Origin: Mesorhizobium_K sp040049215
Lineage (GTDB): Bacteria > Pseudomonadota > Alphaproteobacteria > Rhizobiales > Rhizobiaceae
DNA length: 64,000 bases
Direction of reading: 5' to 3'
Assembly (NCBI RefSeq): GCF_040049215.1
Contig: NZ_JBDZDN010000001.1
Span: forward strand, 1,984,001 to 2,048,000
A program made the position numbers and the translations under genes. This document shows, piece by piece, positions 1 to 9,040 of this stretch (position 1 is the first letter of the stretch; each line of letters begins with the position of its first letter). Under the pieces are notes generated by a model. That model had not been told where the DNA came from. It worked only from the letters and a program-made list of their open reading frames with translations, and did not search any database.

Positions 1-1
1 C

Positions 2-3000
2 CCCGAGGTCAGGGTGCTTCGCCGGGCCCAGGGCGAGGCGACGACGCCCGAGATCCGCGCCTTCCTGTACGGTCCGGACCCGCTGATCGTCACCAAGGCC
101 AACGCCAAGTCGATCGTTCACCGCCGCGCCTATCTCGACTATGTCGGCATCAAGACCTTCGACAGGAAGGGCGCGCTGACCGGCGAACTCAGGGTCGTCG
201 GCCTCTTCACCTCGACCGCCTACACGCGGTCGGTGATGAAGATCCCCTATTTGCGCTCCAAGGCCGAAACGGTCATCCGCAAATCCGGCTTCGATCCCGG
301 CGACCACTCCGGCAAGGCGCTCACCAACGTGCTGGAAAGCTACCCGCGCGACGAGCTCTTCCAGATCGCGCTGCCGACGCTGCGCAAGCACGCCGAGGCA
401 ATCCTCGGCCTTGTCGAGCGCCCCCGCGTCAGGGCGCTCTACCGCGTCGACCAGTTCGACCGCTTCGTCTCGGTCATCGTCTTCGTGCCACGCGACCGCT
501 ACGATTCCGTCGTGCGCGAAAAGATCGGCGCCCATCTCAAGACCGTCTTCGACGGCCGGCTCTCCGCCTATTACCCGGCCTTCCCCGAAGGCAGCCTGGC
601 GCGCGTCCATTTCATCATCGGCCGCTCCGGCGGCAAGACGCCGAAAGTCGACCAAGCCGACATCGAGGAAGCGATCCGCGATATCGTCCGCACCTGGGAG
701 GATGCTGTGCGGGAGGCCGCGACCGCGTCCGGCGCCGACCCGTCCCTGCTCGCCATCGCCGGCCGGCTGCCGGAAAGCTATCGCGGCTCGTTCACCGCCG
801 CCGAGGCGCTGCTCGATGCCCGCCGCATCGCGGTCGTCGGGCCGCAGAAACCGATCGCCATCGACTACTACCGCCACGCCGACCAGCCGCCCGAAAGGGC
901 GTCGCTCAAGATTTACCACCACGGCAGGCCGGTGGCGCTCTCGCGTCGCGTCCCGGTGCTGGAGAACATCGGTTTCAAGGTCATCAGCGAGCGCACTTTT
1001 GAGGTCCCGGGCGGTCCCGACGGGTCCGTCTTCATCCATGACATGGAACTCGAAAACGCGTTCGAAAAGCCGATCGACCTCGCCGACGGCGGCAAGCTGT
1101 TCGAGGACGTGTTTCTTTCGGTGTGGCGGCGCGAGGCCGACAATGACTACTACAATGCGCTCGCCCAGACGGCGGGGCTCGGCGCCTCGGCGATCGGGGT
1201 ATTGCGCGCTTATGGACGCTACCTGCATCAGGCCGGCATCGCGCAAAGCCAGGGCTTCATCGCCGCCGCGCTCAGCCGCTATCCCGACATCGCCCGCGGC
1301 CTCCACGGCCTTTTCGTGGCCAAGCTCGATCCCGCCGCCGGCAAGGAGGGCGAGGTCACGGCCAAACACCTCAAGTCGAAGATCAAGGATGCGCTGGAGG
1401 ACGTGCCGAACATCGACGATGACACGATCATCCGCCGCTATCTCAATCTGATCGAGTCGACGCTGCGCACCAATCATTTCGTGCCAGGCCTGCGCGAAAA
1501 AGGCCAGTCGCTGGCGATCAAGCTCGACTCGCGCCTGGTCGACGGGCTGCCCGAGCCGCGCCCGTGGCGCGAAATCTTTGTCTACGGCCCGGAGGTCGAA
1601 GGCGTGCATCTGCGCTTCGGACCGGTGGCGCGCGGCGGCCTGCGCTGGTCGGACCGCGCCCAGGACTACCGGACCGAGGTGCTCGGCCTGGTCAAGGCGC
1701 AGCAAGTCAAGAACGCCGTCATCGTGCCGGTCGGCGCCAAGGGCGGCTTCTTCCCGAAACGCTCGACGGCGGGCCTTTCGCGCGACCAGATATTCGAGGC
1801 CGGGCGAAACGCCTATATCAACTTTGTTTCCAGCCTGCTTTCGGTCACGGACAATATCGACGGCGAACGCGTCGTGCCGCCAAAGGACGTTGTCCGGCGC
1901 GACCCGGACGATCCCTATTTCGTCGTCGCCGCCGACAAGGGCACGGCAACCTTCTCCGACACCGCCAACGCGATCAGCCAGAAGCACGGCTTCTGGCTCG
2001 ACGACGCCTTCGCCAGCGGCGGCTCGGCCGGCTACGACCACAAGAAGATGGGCATCACAGCCAAGGGGGCATGGGAGGCGGTGAAGCGCCACTTCCGCGA
2101 ACTCAACCGCGATATCCAGGTCACACCCTTCACCGTGGTCGGCGTCGGCGACATGTCGGGCGACGTGTTCGGCAACGGCATGCTCTTGTCCGACCAGACG
2201 CGGCTCATCGCCGCCTTCGACCATCGCGACATCTTCATCGACCCCGATCCCGACCCGGCCGTCTCCATGGCCGAGCGCCGGCGCATGTTCGCACTGCCGC
2301 GGTCGAGTTGGCAGGACTACGACAGATCGAAGCTGTCTTCCGGCGGCGTCGTCATCTCACGCAGCCTGAAATCGGTGACGCTGCCTGCCGCCGCGGCCGC
2401 CGCCATCGGACTGGAAAAAACCGTGGCGTCGCCGATCGAGATCATGAACGCCATCCTCAAGGCGCCGGTCGACCTCTTGTGGTTCGGCGGCATCGGCACC
2501 TATGTCCGGGCGACGAACGAGACCAACCCGGAGGTCGGCGACCGCGCCAACGACGCCATCCGCGTGACCGCGGCGGAGGTGAGGGCGAAGGTCATCGGCG
2601 AGGGCGCCAATCTCGGCGTCACCCAGCGCGCCCGCATACAGTTCGGCCTGCTCGGCGGCGCCTGCAATTCCGACGCCATCGACAATTCGGGCGGCGTCAA
2701 TTGCTCCGACGTCGAGGTCAACATCAAGATCGCATTGGCCTCGGCGATGCGTAAGGGAACGCTTACGCGCCCGGCACGCGACAAGCTGCTCGCCGAAATG
2801 ACCGGCGAGGTGTCGCAGCTCGTGCTTGCCAACAACTACCAGCAGACGCTGGCGCTTTCGGTGGCCCAGAAGGCCGGCATGGCCGACTTCCCGCACCAGG
2901 TCCGCTTCATGAGCGCTCTGGAGGCGCGCGGGCTGCTCGACCGGGCGGTCGAGACCCTGCCATCAACGGCCGCGCTCGCCGAGCGCGAGGCGCGCCGCGA

Positions 3001-4018
3001 ACCGCTGACCAGGGCCGAACTCGGCGTGCTGCTCGCCTACGGCAAGATCGTGCTCTTCTCCGACATCGTCGCCAGCGACGTGCCCGACGATCCGCACTTC
3101 GAGCGCGACCTCAATGCCTACTTCCCCGACCGCATGGAGAAAAAATTCGCCGCCGACATCGCCTCGCACCGGTTGCGGCGGGAGATCGTCGCGCGCGTCG
3201 TCGCCAACGATCTCATCAATCGTGGCGGGCCGGCCTTCGTGACGCGGCTGCAGGACGCGACCGGCAGCGGGGCGCGCGAGGTGGTGCGCGCCTTCGCCGT
3301 CGTGCGCGACGGTTTTGGGCTGCCGGCGCTCTATGTCGAGATCGACGCTCTCGACAACAAGATCGACGGCCAGGTTCAGCTCGATCTATACGCCGCCGTC
3401 GGGCGGCTGGTCCTTTCTGCCAGCGCCTGGGATCTGAAGAACGGCAGCGGCACCGCGCCTCTTGGCGTCCAGATCGCCGCTCTGCGGGACGCTCGCAAGC
3501 AGCTCGAGCCGAAGCTTGCCTCGCTGCTGCCCGATTTCACAAGGGAGCGCATGGCAGCGCGCAAGCTTGCGCTGATGGAAGCCGGAGCGCCGGAAGAACT
3601 CGCCGGCAGGCTGGCCCTGCTCGATGTATCCGCCCTTATTCCCGACATCGCGCTGGTCGCAAGGGACGCTGGATCCGATTTGCTGTCCGCCGCAAAGGCT
3701 TTCTTCGCCGTCACGGATGCGTTCCGCATCGGCCGCATAGAAGACGCCGCCGGCGCCATCGAGCCATCCGACTATTATGAAGGCATGGCGCTGTCGCGCG
3801 CGATCGACACGATCGGCGCATCGCGCCGGGGCATGGCGGTTGCCGCGCTCACCGGCTTCGCTGGGAAAGGCGATCCCGTCGATGGCTGGCTTGCAGCCGG
3901 CGGCGAGCGTGTGGCGAGGACACGCGAGCGGCTGCAGGCGCTCACCGAAGGCGGCGACATCACCGTGTCGAGGCTCTCCGTCGCGGCGGGCCTGATGAGC
4001 GATCTGGCGGGCCAATGA
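2..4018 (+). CDS. NAD-specific glutamate dehydrogenase, large (L-GDH) type, 5'-truncated by window edge
   Basis: Oxidative deamination of glutamate to 2-oxoglutarate with NAD; a cytosolic catabolic enzyme of the very large bacterial GDH class (about 1,600 residues in the family). The frame is open to the left edge, so the true start lies outside; about 1,339 residues are visible. The GDH core is recognisable: the glycine-rich substrate segment GPVARGGLRWSDR near visible residue 537, the lysine motif GAKGGF near residue 575, the segment VGVGDMSGDVFGNGM near 710, and EGANLGVTQRARI near 860, which belongs to the nucleotide-binding part. A long C-terminal helical extension follows. The stop codon overlaps the start of the next gene (ATGA), so the two are probably co-transcribed. 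Confidence 0.95.
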   Translation, partial: PEVRVLRRAQGEATTPEIRAFLYGPDPLIVTKANAKSIVHRRAYLDYVGIKTFDRKGALTGELRVVGLFTSTAYTRSVMKIPYLRSKAETVIRKSGFDPGDHSGKALTNVLESYPRDELFQIALPTLRKHAEAILGLVERPRVRALYRVDQFDRFVSVIVFVPRDRYDSVVREKIGAHLKTVFDGRLSAYYPAFPEGSLARVHFIIGRSGGKTPKVDQADIEEAIRDIVRTWEDAVREAATASGADPSLLAIAGRLPESYRGSFTAAEALLDARRIAVVGPQKPIAIDYYRHADQPPERASLKIYHHGRPVALSRRVPVLENIGFKVISERTFEVPGGPDGSVFIHDMELENAFEKPIDLADGGKLFEDVFLSVWRREADNDYYNALAQTAGLGASAIGVLRAYGRYLHQAGIAQSQGFIAAALSRYPDIARGLHGLFVAKLDPAAGKEGEVTAKHLKSKIKDALEDVPNIDDDTIIRRYLNLIESTLRTNHFVPGLREKGQSLAIKLDSRLVDGLPEPRPWREIFVYGPEVEGVHLRFGPVARGGLRWSDRAQDYRTEVLGLVKAQQVKNAVIVPVGAKGGFFPKRSTAGLSRDQIFEAGRNAYINFVSSLLSVTDNIDGERVVPPKDVVRRDPDDPYFVVAADKGTATFSDTANAISQKHGFWLDDAFASGGSAGYDHKKMGITAKGAWEAVKRHFRELNRDIQVTPFTVVGVGDMSGDVFGNGMLLSDQTRLIAAFDHRDIFIDPDPDPAVSMAERRRMFALPRSSWQDYDRSKLSSGGVVISRSLKSVTLPAAAAAAIGLEKTVASPIEIMNAILKAPVDLLWFGGIGTYVRATNETNPEVGDRANDAIRVTAAEVRAKVIGEGANLGVTQRARIQFGLLGGACNSDAIDNSGGVNCSDVEVNIKIALASAMRKGTLTRPARDKLLAEMTGEVSQLVLANNYQQTLALSVAQKAGMADFPHQVRFMSALEARGLLDRAVETLPSTAALAEREARREPLTRAELGVLLAYGKIVLFSDIVASDVPDDPHFERDLNAYFPDRMEKKFAADIASHRLRREIVARVVANDLINRGGPAFVTRLQDATGSGAREVVRAFAVVRDGFGLPALYVEIDALDNKIDGQVQLDLYAAVGRLVLSASAWDLKNGSGTAPLGVQIAALRDARKQLEPKLASLLPDFTRERMAARKLALMEAGAPEELAGRLALLDVSALIPDIALVARDAGSDLLSAAKAFFAVTDAFRIGRIEDAAGAIEPSDYYEGMALSRAIDTIGASRRGMAVAALTGFAGKGDPVDGWLAAGGERVARTRERLQALTEGGDITVSRLSVAAGLMSDLAGQ

Positions 4019-5415
4019 GCCAGAGCATCGGGGCGGCCGTCGCAGTCGACGAGACGGAGCCGAAGACCCCCAGGCGCGGCATCTGGGGCTGGATGTTCTT
4101 CGACTGGGCGGCGCAGCCGTTCTTCACCGTCGTGACGACCTTCATCTTCGGCCCCTATTTCGTCGCGCGCATGGCGGCCGACCCCGCCGCCGGCCAGGCA
4201 GCCTGGGGTTACGGAATCGCGGCGGCAGGCTTCATCATCGCCATCCTCTCGCCGGTGCTCGGTTCGATCGCCGACCAGACCGGCCCGCGCAAGCCTTGGA
4301 TCGCCTTCTTCGCGGCCGTCAAGATCGCAAGTCTCTGCCTGCTGTGGTTCGCGGCGCCCGGCTCCAGCCTGTTCTGGGTCGTCGCGGTCTTCTCGCTGGC
4401 TTCGATCGCCGCGGAATTCTCTACCGTGTTCAACGATTCGATGATGCCGCGGCTCGTCTCCAAGGCCGAGATCGGCAAAGTCTCCAACATCGCATGGGGG
4501 CTCGGCTATCTCGGCGGCATGATCGTGCTCATCTTCGTCGTCGCCTTCATGGCGGCCTCGCCCGAGACCGGCAAGACGATCATCGGCGTGGATCCGGTCT
4601 TCGGCCTCGATCCGAAGCTCGGCGAGGATGCGCGGGCGACCGGACCGCTGTCGGCGGCTTGGTATTTCATCTTCATCCTGCCGATGTTCATTTTCACGCC
4701 GGACGGCAGGAAAGGCGTGCCGATGGGTGCAGCCGTGCGCCGGGGTCTGGCCGAGCTCGCCTCGACCATCGGCGAGGTCCGCCGGCGCAGCGGCATCCTC
4801 AGGTTCCTCGTCGCGCGGATGATCTACCAGGACGGCGTGGCCGCGCTGCTGGCGCTGGGCGGCGTCTTCGCGGCCGGCATGTTCGGCTGGTCGATCACCG
4901 AGATCGGCATATTCGGCATCATCCTCAACGTCGTCGCCATCTTCGGCTGCCTGGTGGCGTCGAGCCTCGACACCAAGCTCGGCTCCAAAACCGTGGTCAT
5001 GGTCTCGCTGGTGATGCTGACGGTCGCCACGCTCGGCATCGTCTCCACCGGCCCCGGATACACGCTGTTTGGCGGGCTGATGCTTCCCGGAGCCGATTCC
5101 GGCGGCCTGTTCGGAACGCCTGCGGAGATAGCCTACATCGTGTTCGGCCTGCTGATCGGCCTTGCCTTCGGCCCGGTGCAGGCGTCGTCGCGCTCCTATC
5201 TGGCGCGCAGCGTGACCGCCGCCGAGGCAGGCCGCTATTTCGGCATCTACGCGCTGGCCGGCCGGGCCACCAGTTTCCTGGCGCCGTTCATGGTCGCCAC
5301 CGTCACCGCGCTCAGCGGCTCGCCGCGTCTCGGCATGGCGATGATTCTCCTGTTCCTGCTCGGCGGCCTGGCCGTGCTGCGGCGAACCCCCTATCCGGCG
5401 GACAGGAAGGGGTGA
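4015..5415 (+). CDS. MFS transporter, UMF1/Atg22-like family
   Basis: A 466-residue integral membrane protein with about 12 hydrophobic segments. The N-terminal part (WGWMFFDWAAQPFFTVVTTFIFGPYF) and the loop SPVLGSIADQTGPRKPW are typical of the UMF1 family, bacterial relatives of the yeast vacuolar effluxer Atg22. The substrate is unknown; amino acid efflux is suggested by the Atg22 relationship and by coupling to glutamate dehydrogenase, but that is inference. Its ATG overlaps the GDH stop by four bases. It converges on purH after a short gap with no clear hairpin terminator. Confidence 0.85.
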   Translation: MSQSIGAAVAVDETEPKTPRRGIWGWMFFDWAAQPFFTVVTTFIFGPYFVARMAADPAAGQAAWGYGIAAAGFIIAILSPVLGSIADQTGPRKPWIAFFAAVKIASLCLLWFAAPGSSLFWVVAVFSLASIAAEFSTVFNDSMMPRLVSKAEIGKVSNIAWGLGYLGGMIVLIFVVAFMAASPETGKTIIGVDPVFGLDPKLGEDARATGPLSAAWYFIFILPMFIFTPDGRKGVPMGAAVRRGLAELASTIGEVRRRSGILRFLVARMIYQDGVAALLALGGVFAAGMFGWSITEIGIFGIILNVVAIFGCLVASSLDTKLGSKTVVMVSLVMLTVATLGIVSTGPGYTLFGGLMLPGADSGGLFGTPAEIAYIVFGLLIGLAFGPVQASSRSYLARSVTAAEAGRYFGIYALAGRATSFLAPFMVATVTALSGSPRLGMAMILLFLLGGLAVLRRTPYPADRKG

Positions 5416-5452
5416 GCAGGCGGGCTTCCTCCTGGGAGAAGAAAGACAGCCA

Positions 5453-7069
5453 TCAATGCCTGAAGTGCCTGACGCCGGTGAACACCATGGCGATGCCGTG
5501 AGCGTCGGCGGCGGCGATCACCTCGTCGTCGCGCATCGAGCCGCCCGGCTGGATGACCGCCGTCGCGCCGGCCTCGACGGCCGACAGCAGCCCGTCTGCG
5601 AAGGGGAAGAACGCGTCCGACGCCACCACCGAGCCTTTGGTCAGCGGCTCGTCAAGCCCGGCGACCTCCGCCGCATCCAGTGCCTTCCTTGCCGCGATGC
5701 GTGAAGAATCGACCCGGCTCATCTGGCCGGCGCCGATGCCGATCGTGGCGAGGTCCTTCGCATAGACGATGGCGTTCGACTTGACGTGCTTGGCGACGCG
5801 GAAGGCGAATCTCAGGTCGGCCAGCTCTGCGGCGGTCGGCGCGCGCTTGGTGACCACTTTTAGCTCCAAGTCGTCGATCACCGCATTGTCTCGGCCCTGT
5901 ACCAAAAACCCGCCGGCCACCGACTTCACGCTCGTGCCCGCCGCACGCGGATCGGGCAGGCCGCCGGTCACCAGCAGCCTGAGATTCTTCTTTGCCGCCA
6001 CGATGCCTCTCGCCTCGTCGCTCGCCTCGGGCGCGATGATGACTTCGGTGAAGGTCTTGACGATCTCCTCCGCGGCCTCGGCGTCGAGCAGCCGGTTCAC
6101 CGCCACGATGCCGCCGAAGGCCGAGACAGGATCGCAGGCGAGCGCCTTCAGATAGGCGTCCCTCAGCGTCGGTGCCTCGGCCACTCCGCAGGGGTTGGCG
6201 TGCTTGATGATCGCCACCGCCGCGGTGCGCGCCGGGTCGAATTCTCCGGCCAGTTCGAAGGCCGCGTCGGTGTCGTTGATGTTGTTGTAGGAGAGCTGCT
6301 TGCCTTGCAGTTGCCGCGCCGTTGCGACGCCCGGCCGCTTCTCGCCGGTGACGTAGAAACCCGCCTGCTGATGCGGGTTCTCGCCATAGCGCATGACGCT
6401 GTCGAGCCTGCCGCCGAAGGCGCGCCAGGCCGGATGCTCGATCTGAAGCGCATCGGCGAACCAGCCCGAGATCGCCGCGTCATAAGCCGCCGTGCGGGCG
6501 AAGGCCTTGGCCGCCAACTTCTGGCGAAACTCCAGCGACAGGTTGCCGAAATTCATCTCCAGCGCGTTGAGCACGGAGGCATAGTCTTCCGGATCGGTGA
6601 CGACAGCGACATAGGCGTGGTTCTTCGCCGAGGCGCGCACCATGGCCGGCCCGCCGATGTCGATGTTCTCGACGATCGAGGCGTAGTCCGCGCCGGATTG
6701 CCTGACCTCCTCGAACGGGTACAGGTTGACGACGACCAGGTCGATCGGTTCGATGCCGTGAAGGCGCATCGCCTCGGCATGCTCGGGATCGTCGCGCACC
6801 CCGAGCAGCGCGCCGTGCACCGACGGGTGGAGTGTCTTGACGCGCCCGTCCATGATCTCGGGAAAGCCGGTCAGCTCGGACACGTCGCGGACAGGGATGC
6901 CGGCCCCAAGGATCGACTTGGCCGTGCCGCCGGTCGAGACAAGCTCCACGCCCGCCTTGAACAGAGCCGCGGCGAACTCCGTCAGCCCGGTCTTGTCCGA
7001 AACCGACAGCAGCGCGCGGCGCACCGGCACGAGGTCGGGTGCGGGGATCTTCTTGGAGACGACCGCCAT
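5453..7069 (-). CDS. purH: Bifunctional AICAR formyltransferase / IMP cyclohydrolase
   Basis: Last two steps of de novo purine synthesis: formylation of AICAR with 10-formyl-THF, then ring closure to IMP. 538 residues, the normal family length. The N-terminal MGS-like cyclohydrolase domain (about residues 15-140; STGGTAKSI, DGRVKTLHP) is followed by the transformylase domain with the catalytic KHANPCGVA motif near residue 288 and NPHQQAGFY before it. The ATG at 7069 is the obvious start. It is the last gene of a minus-strand run htpX-rsmB-heparinase-purH. purE and purK lie far away at the right end of the window. Confidence 0.98.
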   Translation of the reverse strand: MAVVSKKIPAPDLVPVRRALLSVSDKTGLTEFAAALFKAGVELVSTGGTAKSILGAGIPVRDVSELTGFPEIMDGRVKTLHPSVHGALLGVRDDPEHAEAMRLHGIEPIDLVVVNLYPFEEVRQSGADYASIVENIDIGGPAMVRASAKNHAYVAVVTDPEDYASVLNALEMNFGNLSLEFRQKLAAKAFARTAAYDAAISGWFADALQIEHPAWRAFGGRLDSVMRYGENPHQQAGFYVTGEKRPGVATARQLQGKQLSYNNINDTDAAFELAGEFDPARTAAVAIIKHANPCGVAEAPTLRDAYLKALACDPVSAFGGIVAVNRLLDAEAAEEIVKTFTEVIIAPEASDEARGIVAAKKNLRLLVTGGLPDPRAAGTSVKSVAGGFLVQGRDNAVIDDLELKVVTKRAPTAAELADLRFAFRVAKHVKSNAIVYAKDLATIGIGAGQMSRVDSSRIAARKALDAAEVAGLDEPLTKGSVVASDAFFPFADGLLSAVEAGATAVIQPGGSMRDDEVIAAADAHGIAMVFTGVRHFRH

Positions 7070-7170
7070 GCCGGAGGCCTTTCAGCTTGCGAGGGGAATA
7101 GCCGCGCCGTAACCGCTCCGGGCCGGGAAATCAAGCAGAAGCATGCGGTCGGGAAAAGGCCCCACCGCCG

Positions 7171-8895
7171 TTACTGCTTCTGCGGATAGTCGACGATATG
7201 TGTGCGCGTCAGCTGCCAGTGGACCTCCGGCAGGTCGAACGCCTTGAAGGCAAGCACGACCTGCCTGCTGCGGCGCGGCCCGCCGAGGCCGGCGAAATAG
7301 ATCGATTCCTCGATCTCGGGAGCGACCTCCTCGCAGGACATGACCCAGCGGTCGGCGTTCGGCGCGCTGAGAACGAGGCGCTCCTCGTCGTCGTGGAACA
7401 GATCGACATCGGGATGCAGGTGGAAGCGGATCGTCACCAGGTCGCGTCCGTTGTTGCGGGCGGCCGCGCCGCTCGACCGCAGGAATCGGTCGGTGCCTGC
7501 GAGCACATTGCCGCCCGACGACAACGAGAGCTCGCGTTCGTGATAAAGCGAGAAACGCGCGACGTAGCCGTCGTGGCTGGCGATGAAGCCCTGCATGCCG
7601 GGCTGGTCGGTTCGCCGGCAGGGCACGTGGCGCGGCCCGCCGATCAGCGGCGGGCTGTCCATGTCATTGATGCGGATCGAATGATTGAAGCGCGCCGACG
7701 AGGTGTCGTTCAGCGTCGCTGTCGAATGCGCGGCGGTCGCGCGCGCCAGCGGCCGGAACTCCGCCGCGCCATACGTGTCGACGCCACAATTGACGATGAA
7801 GTGCTGGCGCCCGGACGACATCTCGAAGGACAGGCAGCCGGCATGCGCGGCGTTGGAGACATCGATGGGTGGCGGCACGCCGGTGTCGGCGATGACAGTG
7901 GTGCCGCCCATCGAGAGCCGCTCGTAGCCGGAATGCGGCGCATGGAGCAGCGGCGCGCCCTCGGTGTCGTCGTGGCGCAGGATCGCGGCGATGCGATCGT
8001 GGATGGTGGCGCCCATGCCGTTGAAGCGGGCGAGCGCCCCGTCCTCGTGACGGAAGAAGCGCAGCGCCGGCAGCATGCGGTCCACCGCGTTGATCAGCGC
8101 CGGCGGCGGCGTTTCGGCCTGGTTGGCATAGGTGTAGCGGAGGGGCAGCAGGTCAGCGAGAAGTTCCATCACGGTCAATGGGTTGCGCGAGATGTGGCCG
8201 CCGTCGGGCAGGATCTGGCGGTCGAGTTCCTCGGCGAGATGGCGCGTCGCGCCGCGCAGCGCCGAAGCCGGCGCCGGCAGCGAAAGCGCCGCGAAGGCAA
8301 GCGCGATCCTGGCGCGCAGCCGGTCCTTGCCGTCGGGCATCTCCTTCACCACCGAGCGCAGATAGCGGATCTGCACGGCGAGCGACTTCAGGTAGGCGCG
8401 GTAGAACGGGAACTCCGCTCCCTGCAGCACCACCGAGGAGTGCTGCAGCCAGGCGATGATGCGCTTGGCTGTCGTTGCCGGTTCCCATGCGACGCCGGAG
8501 ATGTTGCCGCCATGGGTGGCGATCCAGTCCGAAACCAGCGCGCGTGCATTGGCCGCCGCCAGCTCGGTGCCGGCGGCGCGCATGTGCCTCAGCCAGCGGA
8601 ACCCGTGCAGCGTCTTCAGCCAGCCGCGGTTCTGCACGTCGATTTGGAAGGGTGAGCGCCCGCCGGTCTCGACCAGATGGCCCGAAAGCGGGAAACGGCC
8701 GTAGTAGATCTCCAGTGCGATCTGCGGATCGGCGAGGCGCAGGTCGGGCGGCGCGATCAGGACGCGCTCGGGCGTGCGCCCCGAGTAGCGCCAGCGATAG
8801 ACCGGCCCGGAGCGGAGACGCCGGCGCGCCTTGCGCCACATCTCCTTTGCGACGAGCGTCCATAGGCGCGTCGTGCTGCCCGTCGCAGTTGTCAA
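7171..8895 (-). CDS. Heparinase II/III family protein
   Basis: A 574-residue member of the heparinase II/III family (polysaccharide-lyase-like toroid plus beta-sandwich). The helical part spans about residues 80-300, and the C-terminal Hepar_II_III sheet domain (SMGGTTVIADTG, SFEMSSGRQHFIVNCG, HSTATLNDTSS) about 320-560. The TTG at 8895 is preferred because GGGAGAG lies seven bases upstream. No signal peptide is visible: the N-terminus is basic (KEMWRKARRRLR) and not hydrophobic, so a cytosolic or membrane-associated role is more likely than a secreted lyase. It lies between rsmB and purH, an arrangement I associate with rhizobia. The substrate is unknown. Confidence 0.85.
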   Translation of the reverse strand: MTTATGSTTRLWTLVAKEMWRKARRRLRSGPVYRWRYSGRTPERVLIAPPDLRLADPQIALEIYYGRFPLSGHLVETGGRSPFQIDVQNRGWLKTLHGFRWLRHMRAAGTELAAANARALVSDWIATHGGNISGVAWEPATTAKRIIAWLQHSSVVLQGAEFPFYRAYLKSLAVQIRYLRSVVKEMPDGKDRLRARIALAFAALSLPAPASALRGATRHLAEELDRQILPDGGHISRNPLTVMELLADLLPLRYTYANQAETPPPALINAVDRMLPALRFFRHEDGALARFNGMGATIHDRIAAILRHDDTEGAPLLHAPHSGYERLSMGGTTVIADTGVPPPIDVSNAAHAGCLSFEMSSGRQHFIVNCGVDTYGAAEFRPLARATAAHSTATLNDTSSARFNHSIRINDMDSPPLIGGPRHVPCRRTDQPGMQGFIASHDGYVARFSLYHERELSLSSGGNVLAGTDRFLRSSGAAARNNGRDLVTIRFHLHPDVDLFHDDEERLVLSAPNADRWVMSCEEVAPEIEESIYFAGLGGPRRSRQVVLAFKAFDLPEVHWQLTRTHIVDYPQKQ

Positions 8896-9040
8896 TAAAT
8901 TTCTCTCCCGCTCAGCCGCGCCAAGTTCGACCGCCCTGCCCCAAACGCCCGAAAATAGCCTAGTCGATTCAGAAGTTTATACGAGAGTGAATTTTAGGTG
9001 AAGGCGATTGCGCGTTTTTTGAGCAAGTTCGACGGGTTGT

